Source: an uncultured Bacteroidales bacterium
Lineage (GTDB): Bacteria; Bacteroidota; Bacteroidia; Bacteroidales; F082
Direction of reading: 5' to 3'
Assembly: GCA_937877465.1 (NCBI GenBank)
Contig: CALFIT010000279.1
Coordinates: 1 to 14,293 of the forward strand
Length of the DNA: 14,293 nt
In this document: in pieces, positions 1-7,392 of the stretch
Layout: each line of letters opens with the position of its first letter
How positions within the stretch are numbered: the stretch's first letter is position 1
Position numbers and translations under genes: made by a program
Notes under the pieces: generated by a model
The model's database searches: none
The model's input: the letters and a program-made list of their open reading frames with translations, nothing else
What the model was told of the DNA's origin: nothing

Positions 1-632
1 TAAACGCCATACGGGATGTCGATGACGGGCTTCGAGCAGTATTTCCTGAAGAAGGCGGCGTCTTTGCGCGTGATGGCGGCAATGCCGTCGACGGTCTCCA
101 AGGCGTTCAATTCGTATTCTTTCAATGTCCTCGCCAAGTGGTTGATATACCAGCGTTTAATGAAAAACTTGGTCTCTTTGGCGATGCGCTCCCAAATCTT
201 GTGCTCCACGTTGTGCGCCCGCAACACGATCATGGCCTTGCTGTGCTCGCGGATGGTTTCGACGTAGGGCGCCATATAGAGCATTTCCAACTGCACCACG
301 TCAAATTGCTCTTTTTCAAGCACTTCGGTCAACTTTGCCTTGAAGTCCTTCGAGATGAAGCGTTCCACATGGTACGACTTGTTGGTGAACAGGTTGAACA
401 GTGCTTTCATGGGCCTGACGCTGAGGTCGACGTCGATGAGTTCGATGCCGGTCTTCTGGCGGTAGTCGTCGGGGATGTCGCTTTCCTTGACGTTGAATTT
501 CGCGCTGTTGACCGCCAATATCTTGACTTGGTGTCCCGCTTCGAGCAGTCCGGTGACGATGCTGTTCATCGCCATGGGGCCGCCTTCCGAGGCCGGGTAG
601 GGGGGCTTGTTGCAAAGGAGTAATATCTTCAT
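1..632 (-). CDS. Glycosyltransferase family 4 (GT4/GT-B) protein, 3' end cut off by window edge
   Basis: About 210 residues of the N-terminal domain are visible and the frame is open to base 1, so the C-terminal sugar-nucleotide-binding domain lies outside the window. The start MKILLLCNKPPYPASEGGP followed by a helix (SIVTGLLEAGHQVKIL) is the typical first beta-strand, Gly-rich loop and helix of GT-B enzymes. A later segment, VLRAHNVEHKIWERIA (about residues 134-149), resembles the end of the acceptor domain in GT4 enzymes. It probably transfers a sugar to a lipid- or polysaccharide-linked acceptor at the inner membrane; donor and acceptor cannot be read from this part. The ATG overlaps the TGA of the upstream permease by 4 nt, so the two are almost certainly co-transcribed and translationally coupled. 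Family call is solid, substrate unknown. Confidence 0.85.
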   Translation of the reverse strand, partial: MKILLLCNKPPYPASEGGPMAMNSIVTGLLEAGHQVKILAVNSAKFNVKESDIPDDYRQKTGIELIDVDLSVRPMKALFNLFTNKSYHVERFISKDFKAKLTEVLEKEQFDVVQLEMLYMAPYVETIREHSKAMIVLRAHNVEHKIWERIAKETKFFIKRWYINHLARTLKEYELNALETVDGIAAITRKDAAFFRKYCSKPVIDIPYGV

Positions 633-2062
633 TGTTTACTGAATAGTCTTTTGAAAAACTTCTTCCAGCTGTCGCCGTCGAAGAGGGCCGCGTCGGTGGT
701 GGCCTTGAAGGTCAGGAAAAGCCCGACGGGGAGCATCACGAGCGACGACATCCACACGCCAAGGAACATGTCGAGGTCGCCAAACACGGCCATGCGCTCG
801 CAGATGGTGGAGATGAGGTGGTAGACGACGAAAAACACCACCGAGATGACGACGGGCAGGCCCAAACCGCCCTTGCGGATGATGCTGCCGAGCGGCGCAC
901 CGATGAAGAAGAAGATGAGGCAGGCGATGCTCAGCGTGAACTTCTTGTGCCATTCCTTTCGGTGCTTGTTGATGTTCTCGGTCTGCGAACGGAAGTCGAT
1001 CTTGTTGAAAGCCACGTTGTCTTTGGCGTTTTGCGCGGTGCCGACGGCCATGTTGACCAAGGTGGCGCGGGTGTCGCCCTCAAACCGGTCGAGCAGGGGC
1101 CAGCTGAGGATGACGGTGTCGGGGGGCAAGGTGTCGGTGGCAAGTCCGGGCACTGGTTCGTTTAGGCTGCTGTAGTTCGACCATCGTCGGCCAAAGCCTT
1201 GGGTGAAAGCCTCTTGCTTGCTGTCGAAGCGTCGCTCAAGCGAGTCCAACGAGGTGGACAGCTGCCGGATGTTCATCATCTGCTGGTACGACTTGTACAT
1301 CTCCTCGTCCGACCGTGTCATGTCGAACGAGGCCAAGCTGAACTTGATTTGTTCCTGCTTGAACGCCATGCGCTCGAAGGGCCGCGTCTCCTTGTAGTTG
1401 TCGGGCGTGAGGTCGGTGTAGTTGAAGCCGTCGTAAAGCATGAAGATGATGTTGCGCTGGTTGGGGCTCATGGTCATCATGCCCGAGTCGGCGCTGATGA
1501 TCTTGATGTTGCCGTGGCGGTCGGTGTGGTCGTAGATCTTCACGCCATAGATGCTGCTGCCGTCCTTGCCTTTCTTGTCGACATAGATGACATAGTTGTC
1601 GATGTCCTTGTAGAACACGCCTTCCTTGATGTTGAAGGCCAACTTCTGCCGTTGCACGTCGGTGAGTAGCGTGCGCCATTTGAGGGTGGCGGTGGGGATG
1701 AGGCTGTTGGAGATGAAGAAGGCCAAAACGCTCAGCATCAGCGAGAAATAGAGCAAAGGCCTCATGCAACGCCACATCGAGATGCCGGAGGCTTTCATGG
1801 CCACAAGCTCGTAATGCTCGCCAAGGTTGCCGTAGCACATCAGCAGGGCCAACAGCAAGGCCAAGGGCAGCGACATGGGGATGGCGGTGATGGACGTGTA
1901 GAACAAAAGCTCGGCTATAATCTTGAACTCCAAGCCCTTGCCTACCAAATCGTCGACATAGAGCCACACGAACTGCATCACCCAGATGAACACCACGATG
2001 AAGAAAGTGAGCACGAAGGTGCCCAAAAACGACTTGGTGATATGGCGGTAGAGTTTCTTCAT
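629..2062 (-). CDS. LptF/LptG-family (YjgP/YjgQ) lipopolysaccharide export permease
   Basis: A 477-residue inner-membrane protein with the Lpt permease layout: three N-terminal membrane segments (about 13-35, 52-76, 103-123), a large periplasmic part (about 125-370), and three C-terminal segments (about 375-390, 402-420, 432-452). Family signatures are YELVAMKASGIS (84-95) after the second helix, which in known permeases faces the LptB ATPase, and GAPLGSIIRKGGLG in the C-terminal half. LptF and LptG form the membrane part of the LptB2FG transporter that extracts LPS or lipid A from the inner membrane. LptF cannot be told from LptG by eye. The periplasmic part has a charged, coiled-coil-like insert (about 250-290). 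ATG 2062 sits about 10 nt after the expected start of transcription from a TAAATTTG element (2079-2086). Its stop overlaps the start of the GT4 gene, a context fitting envelope glycolipid work. Confidence 0.92.
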   Translation of the reverse strand: MKKLYRHITKSFLGTFVLTFFIVVFIWVMQFVWLYVDDLVGKGLEFKIIAELLFYTSITAIPMSLPLALLLALLMCYGNLGEHYELVAMKASGISMWRCMRPLLYFSLMLSVLAFFISNSLIPTATLKWRTLLTDVQRQKLAFNIKEGVFYKDIDNYVIYVDKKGKDGSSIYGVKIYDHTDRHGNIKIISADSGMMTMSPNQRNIIFMLYDGFNYTDLTPDNYKETRPFERMAFKQEQIKFSLASFDMTRSDEEMYKSYQQMMNIRQLSTSLDSLERRFDSKQEAFTQGFGRRWSNYSSLNEPVPGLATDTLPPDTVILSWPLLDRFEGDTRATLVNMAVGTAQNAKDNVAFNKIDFRSQTENINKHRKEWHKKFTLSIACLIFFFIGAPLGSIIRKGGLGLPVVISVVFFVVYHLISTICERMAVFGDLDMFLGVWMSSLVMLPVGLFLTFKATTDAALFDGDSWKKFFKRLFSKQ

Positions 2063-2078
2063 CGCGAAAATAACGCTG

Positions 2079-2086
2079 CAAATTTA
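2079..2086 (-). promoter_or_regulatory. Candidate -7 promoter element (TAnnTTTG) for the Lpt permease gene
   Basis: On the minus strand this reads TAAATTTG, matching the Bacteroidetes primary-sigma -7 consensus TAnnTTTG. Transcription would start near 2072, leaving a leader of about 10 nt before ATG 2062. No clear -33 TTG is visible at the usual distance. It lies 9 bp from the opposing element of the PAS gene. Confidence 0.55.
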
Positions 2087-2095
2087 GAAAAATTC

Positions 2096-2103
2096 TATCT
2101 TTG
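2096..2103 (+). promoter_or_regulatory. Candidate -7 promoter element (TAnnTTTG) for the PAS gene
   Basis: Reads TATCTTTG followed by C, an exact match to the TAnnTTTG consensus. Transcription would start near 2110, giving a leader of about 13 nt before ATG 2123. This rules out in-frame start codons further upstream. No convincing -33 element is seen. Confidence 0.6.
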
Positions 2104-2122
2104 CCGAAAAAATACACGCATC

Positions 2123-2458
2123 ATGAATCAACTTGACTATCTCAAAGGGCTGAACATAGCCATCACCATCAGCGCCAAAGACGGCGAAATCCTTTACCAG
2201 AACGACAGCTCCATCGACGTGAACGGCGACGTGCGTGGCCGAGACCTGATGGGTTGCCACAACGAGCGCTCGCAGCAAATCATCCGACACCTTATTAATG
2301 ATGCCGCCACCAACGTCTATACGATTTCGAAGAAAGGCAAGAAGAAGCTGATTTACCAAACGCCGTGGTACGAGGACGACGCCAAGCAAGTCGTGGGCGG
2401 ACTCGTCGAGTTCTCCATCGTCCTTCCCGACGAGATGCCGCACTACGACCGTGGATAA
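2123..2458 (+). CDS. Small stand-alone PAS-domain protein
   Basis: A 111-residue cytosolic protein that is essentially one PAS fold: an N-terminal helix (MNQLDYLKGLNIAITI), the strand-turn-strand AKDGEILYQND, a middle with GRDLMGCHNERSQQIIRHL, then NVYTISKKGKKKLIYQTPWY and the closing strand GGLVEFSIVLP. It resembles short PAS proteins I recall that share a conserved Cys-His in the middle loop (here in GCHNERS) and the KKGKKKLIYQTPWY block. PAS domains bind small ligands or cofactors, or mediate dimerisation. No output domain (kinase, GGDEF, DNA-binding) is fused and no signal peptide is seen, so any signalling would need a partner. ATG 2123 is chosen because the TATCTTTG element ends at 2103. 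The gene is divergent from the Lpt permease and followed by a hairpin repeat. Ligand and role unknown. Confidence 0.8.
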   Translation: MNQLDYLKGLNIAITISAKDGEILYQNDSSIDVNGDVRGRDLMGCHNERSQQIIRHLINDAATNVYTISKKGKKKLIYQTPWYEDDAKQVVGGLVEFSIVLPDEMPHYDRG

Positions 2459-2472
2459 TTCTCATGTCTTGT

Positions 2473-2549
2473 GTCATTGCGAGCGTAGAGGAACGAAGCA
2501 ATCCAGACACAAAGATTGTCGTCTAGATTGCTTCGTTCCTTGCAATGAC
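2473..2549. repeat. Long palindromic intergenic repeat (REP/MITE-like hairpin)
   Basis: An imperfect inverted repeat. GGAACGAAGCAATC (2490-2503) pairs exactly with GATTGCTTCGTTCC (2526-2539), and the outer GTCATTGC (2473-2480) pairs with GCAATGAC (2542-2549). The left arm has an extra 9 nt between its blocks against 2 nt on the right. Inner AGAC/GTCT extends the stem, leaving a 12-nt loop. From memory it resembles the GTCATTGCGAG...GAAGCAATC repeats scattered in many bacterial genomes. It lies between the convergent PAS and ackA genes and fills most of the 105-bp gap, so it could end transcription from both sides, although neither side has a long T-run. Confidence 0.85.
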
Positions 2550-2563
2550 GTTCACTCGTCTAA

Positions 2564-3769
<1,206 letters not shown>

Positions 3770-3801
3770 GTTGGATTGTTGTTATTTTGATTATTGTGTT
3801 G

Positions 3802-3829
3802 GTAGAGACGCGATTAATCGCGTCTCTAC
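3802..3829. repeat. Perfect 28-bp palindrome between pta and ackA
   Basis: GTAGAGACGCGATT is followed directly by its exact reverse complement AATCGCGTCTCTAC, with no spacer. It occupies nearly half of the 67-nt gap between the pta stop and the ackA start. In RNA it would fold as a 14-bp hairpin after losing a few central pairs to the loop. From memory it resembles GTAGAGACGCG-type interspersed palindromes of cyanobacteria and Bacteroidetes. There is no T-run in the pta-ackA direction, so it looks more like an RNA-stability or processing element than a terminator. Confidence 0.9.
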
Positions 3830-3836
3830 AAGCGAA

Positions 3837-4850
3837 TTATTTCTGTTTTTGTGCGATGGCCTGATTGCAGGTGATGGCCACCAATTTATACACGTCGTCG
3901 ATGGAGCAGCCACGGCTGAGGTCGTTGCAGGGCTTGGCCAAACCTTGCAGCACGGGGCCGACGGCCTCGGCGCCAGCCAAACGCTGTACGAGCTTGTAGG
4001 CGATGTTGCCCACTTCGAGGCAGGGGAACACCAAGGTGTTGGCCTTGCCCGCGACGGGGCTATTCGGGGCCTTGCTCGAACCCACCGAAGGCACGATGGC
4101 GGCATCGGCTTGCAGCTCGCCGTCCAAGACGAGGTCGGGACGACGCTCTTGGGCGATGCGCGTGGCCTCGATGACCTTGTCGACCACCTCATGCTTGGCA
4201 CTGCCCTTGGTGGAGAAGCTCAAAATAGCCGTGACGGGTTCTATCTTGGCGATGGCCTTGGCCGTGTCGGCGGTGCAGATGGCGATTTCGGCCAACTGCT
4301 CGGCCGTCGGCATGGGCGTGACGGCACAGTCGGCAAACACCATGCGACCGTCGGTGCCGTAGGGGCAGCCTTCGGGCAGGAATATCGTGAAGGCACCGCT
4401 GACGCAGCTCACGCCAGGCACCGTCTTGATGATTTGCAGGGCGGGACGCAGCATGTCGCCCGTGGTGGAGCGGGCACCGCTCACAAGGCCGTCGGCCTCG
4501 CCGGCTTTCACCAAAAGGATGCCGAGATACATGAAGTTCTCGGCCAAGTCGGAGGCCTGTTCGGGCGTCATGCCTTTGGCCTTGCGGAGGTCGTAAAGCA
4601 GGTCGGCATACTTCTGCTTGTCGGGGTTGTTTTTCGGGTCGATGATGCGGGCCTTGCCGATGTTTTGGAGGCCGAACTCAGAGGTCATCTTCTGGATTTT
4701 CTCGGCGGGACCGATGAGGATGATGTCGGCCACTCCGTCAGCCAAGAGGCGGTCGGCGGCTTTCAGGGTGCGAGGCTCGTCGCCCTCGGGGAGCACAATG
4801 CGCTGGCGGTTGGCCTGCGCGTTGGCAATGATTTCTTGCATTAGGTTCAT
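3837..4850 (-). CDS. pta: Phosphate acetyltransferase (phosphotransacetylase)
   Basis: A 337-residue cytosolic enzyme converting acetyl-CoA plus phosphate to acetyl phosphate plus CoA, feeding AckA. It is the short form with only the PTA/PTB catalytic domain and none of the N-terminal domains of the roughly 700-residue enterobacterial enzyme. Visible motifs: RIVLPEGDEPRTLKAADRLL (17-36), GEADGLVSGARSTTGDMLRP (117-136), FADCAVTPMPT (172-182), SFSTKGSAKHE (211-221), DGELQADAA (243-251) and NTLVFPCLEVGNIAYKLVQR (271-290), which together form the CoA and phosphate cleft. ATG 4850 (MNLMQEII) is chosen; the frame stays open upstream, but that stretch translates an intergenic repeat and has no homology to Pta. 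It heads the pta-ackA operon, with a candidate promoter at 4983-5015 and a leader of about 125 nt. Confidence 0.97.
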   Translation of the reverse strand: MNLMQEIIANAQANRQRIVLPEGDEPRTLKAADRLLADGVADIILIGPAEKIQKMTSEFGLQNIGKARIIDPKNNPDKQKYADLLYDLRKAKGMTPEQASDLAENFMYLGILLVKAGEADGLVSGARSTTGDMLRPALQIIKTVPGVSCVSGAFTIFLPEGCPYGTDGRMVFADCAVTPMPTAEQLAEIAICTADTAKAIAKIEPVTAILSFSTKGSAKHEVVDKVIEATRIAQERRPDLVLDGELQADAAIVPSVGSSKAPNSPVAGKANTLVFPCLEVGNIAYKLVQRLAGAEAVGPVLQGLAKPCNDLSRGCSIDDVYKLVAITCNQAIAQKQK

Positions 4851-4897
4851 GTTGAATCGTTTATTGTTTATTGTTGAATTGTTGTACTTTGAATCGG

Positions 4898-4965
4898 GGC
4901 CTTCGACAGGCTCAGACGTCCTTGACCGATGTAAAGGCGAAGGTCTCTGAGCTCGTCGAAGGGCC
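4898..4965. repeat. Imperfect inverted repeat in the pta leader
   Basis: GGCCTTCGACAGGCTCAGA (4898-4916) and TCTGAGCTCGTCGAAGGGCC (4946-4965) are reverse complements apart from a one-base bulge and a two-base mismatch, separated by 29 nt. The CCTTCGACAGGCTCAG core resembles a widespread bacterial REP-type sequence I recall. It lies wholly inside the predicted pta 5' leader, between the candidate promoter (4983-5015) and ATG 4850, so the hairpin should be present in pta mRNA. Confidence 0.85.
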
Positions 4966-4982
4966 GCTATCATTTTAGGTTG

Positions 4983-5015
4983 CAAAGTTAGAAAGTTTTT
5001 GTGTCGGTTTGCAAA
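4983..5015 (-). promoter_or_regulatory. Candidate promoter for pta-ackA
   Basis: On the minus strand, a -33-like TTTG (5012-5015) and a -7 element TAACTTTG (4983-4990) are separated by 21 bp, close to the Bacteroidetes arrangement TTTG, about 20 bp, TAnnTTTG. Transcription would start near 4976, leaving a leader of about 125 nt that carries the 4898-4965 inverted repeat. Confidence 0.6.
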
Positions 5016-5031
5016 TAATCATGTATTTTTG
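4998..5031 (+). promoter_or_regulatory. Candidate promoter for the DUF4271-to-cdd gene run
   Basis: A -33-like TTTG (4998-5001) and a -7 element TATTTTTG (5024-5031) lie 22 bp apart. They interleave with the opposing pta promoter, so both cannot be occupied at once. Transcription would start near 5038, about 16 nt before ATG 5054. Start codons at 5009 (TTG) and 5021 (ATG) fall upstream of or inside this element and are therefore rejected. Confidence 0.6.
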
Positions 5032-5053
5032 CAGCCTAAAAAGCAAGAATACC

Positions 5054-5896
5054 ATGCCGCAATACCCCGACATCTTCTATCACAATCCTTTCGTTGACAC
5101 CATACAAACGGTTGAGTCGGCGCAAGTTGTCGATACGATTCAAGTGGCTGATACCCTTGCTTCCGACAACGTGGTGCCGAGTTTCATCACGTCGGGCTTC
5201 CATGGCACTATCAATCCTATGCCGCGCATGAACTACGAGATCTTGCAAGGTTGGAACTTGGCACTTTTGGGTCTCTTGTTGCTCCTCGTCGTAATCAACA
5301 AGCAGCTTTATCCGCGTCAGTTCAGGCAGGTGCTTTCGGTGCCAGGAGGCGTGGCTCACACCAATCAGTTGTTGCGCGAATGGAATCCCAAGCGTAGTTT
5401 TTTGTGTGTCTCGTTCACGTTGGGCTACATCCTGCTATTGGCGCTTTTTATGCAGAAAAGTTGTATTGTTCTCTCGCATGATGTGTTGAAATACAATAGT
5501 TTGCGTGTGTATGGCATCTTTGGTGCTGCCGTGGCAGGTTGGGTGCTTTTGCGCTATTTCATCTTACATTTCGTCAATTGGCTTTTCGACGCTCGCGACA
5601 CCGTCGACCGTCAGATGGCCGTGCAGTTCTCTGTGTCCATCTTCACGTTTTTCGCCATGGTTCCCGTGACGCTTTTGCTGCTCTACAACCCCACGAAATT
5701 TTTTGTTTGGGCTGGTGTTGGTGTGTTGGGTTTGGCAGCCTTGGTGCGGCTTGTCATCGGGATAGTTGAAACGAGAGTTTCGACAAAAATACCTACGTTT
5801 TATATTTTTTTGTATCTTTGCGCCCTCGAAATCGCACCGGTTGCGACGCTCGTGACGGCAGGCTTGCGCTACTTTAGTCATGGTTCTGTTTTTTAA
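5054..5896 (+). CDS. DUF4271 family integral membrane protein
   Basis: A 280-residue protein with a soluble N-terminal stretch of about 65 residues and six likely membrane segments (about 67-82, 115-134, 152-175, 192-212, 216-237, 248-269). The last one carries FYIFLYLCALEIAPVATL, which I recognise as the signature end of the Bacteroidetes-specific DUF4271 family. The N-terminal part holds a short degenerate repeat (FVDTIQTVESAQ / VVDTIQVADTLA). No biochemical function is established. In Bacteroidetes this gene commonly sits directly upstream of a HemD-like gene, as here (66-nt gap). ATG 5054 is set by the promoter element ending at 5031. It is the first gene of a seven-gene same-strand run, and its bases are more AT-rich than those of its neighbours. 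Confidence 0.88.
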   Translation: MPQYPDIFYHNPFVDTIQTVESAQVVDTIQVADTLASDNVVPSFITSGFHGTINPMPRMNYEILQGWNLALLGLLLLLVVINKQLYPRQFRQVLSVPGGVAHTNQLLREWNPKRSFLCVSFTLGYILLLALFMQKSCIVLSHDVLKYNSLRVYGIFGAAVAGWVLLRYFILHFVNWLFDARDTVDRQMAVQFSVSIFTFFAMVPVTLLLLYNPTKFFVWAGVGVLGLAALVRLVIGIVETRVSTKIPTFYIFLYLCALEIAPVATLVTAGLRYFSHGSVF

Positions 5897-5962
5897 TGAG
5901 TTAGAACCTCCGATGTGGGAAGAATTTAGTTTGTAAGTTGCACTAAAAGCAAGAGAAAAAAG

Positions 5963-6727
5963 ATGAAGATTAAGTCTATTCTGGTGTCGCAGCCCAAGCC
6001 GGCAGACATTTCGAAGACACCGTTCGCTGACATGATGAAGAAATATGGAGTCAGCTTCACTTTTGAGAAATTCATCAAGCTTGACGACGTTACCGCAAGC
6101 GAGCTCCGACAAGAACACATCAAACTTCCTGAGTACACGGCCATCATCCTTACCAGTCGCAATGCCATCGACCATTTCTTCCGCGTGGCCAAGGAGATGC
6201 GCTATGCCGTGCCCGAAACCCTGAAGTATTTCTGCATCAACGAGTCGACAGCCCTCTATCTACAACGCTATGTGCAATACCGCAAGCGCAAGGTGTTTTA
6301 CGGCACCCAGACCATCGCCGACCTCCTCGACATCATGAAGAAGCACAAGGACGAGAAATATCTTTATGTTTGCTCCGACATCAGCTCCGATGCCACTATC
6401 GACCTGCTGACCGCTGCCAAGCTCAACTTCACCAAGGCCGTGATGTTTCGCACCGTGCCTGCCGACCTGAAGGAGACCGTCGACATCAAGAAATACGACA
6501 TGCTGGTCTTCTTCAGCCCCATGGGCATCCAGTCGCTGAAGGTCAACTTCCCCGACTTCGAGCAGAACGAGGTCGCCATCGGCGGCTTCGGCGATGCCAC
6601 CTGCCAAGCCATCGTCGACGCGGGCTTCCAGCTCAACTTCCGCGCTCCCACACAAACCGCCCCTTCGATGACCATGGCCATCGAGGAATACGTTTCAGCC
6701 GAGTACAAGAAGAGCAAGAAGAAGTAA
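5963..6727 (+). CDS. hemD: Uroporphyrinogen-III synthase (HemD)-like protein
   Basis: A 254-residue cytosolic protein with the two-lobed HemD layout: SILVSQPKP at the start of lobe one, AIILTSRNAIDHFF (60-73), return to the first lobe near DMLVFFSPMGIQSLK (179-193), AIGGFGDATCQA (205-216) and the C-terminal APTQTAPSMTMAIEEY (228-243). Genuine HemD closes hydroxymethylbilane with ring-D inversion to make uroporphyrinogen III for haem, sirohaem and B12. HemD sequences are very divergent and the family is defined by fold, so activity cannot be confirmed here. No other tetrapyrrole gene is in the window. An unusual Lys-rich tail (KKSKKK, 249-254) ends the protein. The gene lies 66 nt after DUF4271 and 28 nt before rnpA. 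Family good, reaction less sure. Confidence 0.8.
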   Translation: MKIKSILVSQPKPADISKTPFADMMKKYGVSFTFEKFIKLDDVTASELRQEHIKLPEYTAIILTSRNAIDHFFRVAKEMRYAVPETLKYFCINESTALYLQRYVQYRKRKVFYGTQTIADLLDIMKKHKDEKYLYVCSDISSDATIDLLTAAKLNFTKAVMFRTVPADLKETVDIKKYDMLVFFSPMGIQSLKVNFPDFEQNEVAIGGFGDATCQAIVDAGFQLNFRAPTQTAPSMTMAIEEYVSAEYKKSKKK

Positions 6728-6755
6728 CAGGCTGTCACCCAAATCGTTACATTAT

Positions 6756-7190
6756 ATGGTTACCCCTGAAGGTTTGCCGAAATATGAACGCATCTGCAAG
6801 GAAAACGACATCAAGACGCTTTTCGGGCAAGGTGCGGGCATTTCGGTGTATCCTTATCGGGTCATCTGTCTTTTCCGTCGCGACGAGAGCCGTCCCGTCA
6901 CCGTGCGCGTGCTGATGTCGGTCTCCAAGAAACGCTTCCATCACGCCGTCAAGCGCAACCGCGTGAAACGCCTGATGCGCGAGGCTTGGCGCCGCAACAA
7001 GGCCCCGCTCTACGAAATCTGCCAAAGGGATAATATTTCGGTGGATGTCGCGTTAGTGTATACGGCCACGGTCATCCACTCCTATGAGGAGATGCTCAAG
7101 AAGACCCGCAAAGCCGTCAACGAAATCGTCAATAGGTATGGTCCGACAAAGCCCAAAAATCCTGAAAGGCATCGCAAGCCTGCCCGCTAA
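6756..7190 (+). CDS. rnpA: Ribonuclease P protein component
   Basis: A 144-residue basic protein that binds RNase P RNA and helps cleave 5' leaders from pre-tRNAs. The diagnostic RNR box is present as AVKRNRVKRLMREAWRRNK (64-82), preceded by the expected central-cleft region with SVSKKRFHHAVKR and followed by the helix HSYEEMLKKTRKAVNEIV. It is slightly longer than usual (about 110-130 residues), with an extended basic C-terminus (PTKPKNPERHRKPAR) that exists only because the frame runs 53 nt into yidD. ATG 6756 gives MVTPEGLPKYERICKEND, matching the family's usual KSERL-type opening. It belongs to the hemD-rnpA-yidD block; an rnpA-yidD pair is widely conserved in bacteria. Confidence 0.96.
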   Translation: MVTPEGLPKYERICKENDIKTLFGQGAGISVYPYRVICLFRRDESRPVTVRVLMSVSKKRFHHAVKRNRVKRLMREAWRRNKAPLYEICQRDNISVDVALVYTATVIHSYEEMLKKTRKAVNEIVNRYGPTKPKNPERHRKPAR

Positions 7191-7392
7191 GTTCCTGATT
7201 CTCTTGATCAGGATTTATCAGGTGACCTTGTCGCCCTGGCTTGGGAAGAGTTGCCGCTACACCCCGACTTGCTCCAACTATGGCATCGAGGCCATCCGGA
7301 AATACGGCTTCTTCAAAGGCGGCTGGCTCACCTTCAAGCGCGTCCTTTCGTGCAATCCTTGGGGCGGAAGTGGTTATGATCCAGTCCCGTAG
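7138..7392 (+). CDS. yidD: Membrane protein insertion efficiency factor YidD
   Basis: An 84-residue peripheral inner-membrane protein of the YidD/UPF0161 family, thought to assist insertion of membrane proteins with YidC. The conserved core is complete: IRIYQVTLSPWLGKSCRYTP (24-43), PTCSNYGIEAIRKYG (43-57) and CNPWGGSGYDPVP (72-84), with conserved Cys39, Cys45 and Cys72. ATG 7138 lies inside rnpA in another frame, overlapping it by 53 nt, with AATAGG just upstream as a possible weak ribosome site. An in-frame ATG at 7084 would add 18 unrelated residues and is rejected. The last two codons and the stop lie within a GTCCCGTAGGGAC palindrome. yidC is not in the window. Confidence 0.95.
   Translation: MVRQSPKILKGIASLPAKFLILLIRIYQVTLSPWLGKSCRYTPTCSNYGIEAIRKYGFFKGGWLTFKRVLSCNPWGGSGYDPVP

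Noticed and set aside
1236..2117. Second minus-strand frame inside the Lpt permease (293 codons)
   Set aside because: An out-of-frame shadow: His/Arg-rich translation, and the permease frame carries all conserved helices and motifs.
2473..2549. CRISPR or insertion-sequence remnant
   Set aside because: There is a single inverted pair with no regularly spaced direct repeats, no transposase and no target-site duplication visible, so it is best called a palindromic intergenic repeat.
4851..4985. In-frame upstream extension of pta by about 45 residues
   Set aside because: It translates the inverted repeat and AT-rich leader, has no Pta homology, and begins at the candidate -7 element. ATG 4850 matches the family start.
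5813..5820. Perfect TAnnTTTG promoter element (TATCTTTG) inside the DUF4271 gene, upstream of hemD
   Set aside because: The bases encode Tyr-Leu-Cys of the family signature FLYLCALE, so protein constraint explains the motif. No -33 TTG is present and hemD starts more than 140 nt away. A weak internal promoter cannot be excluded.
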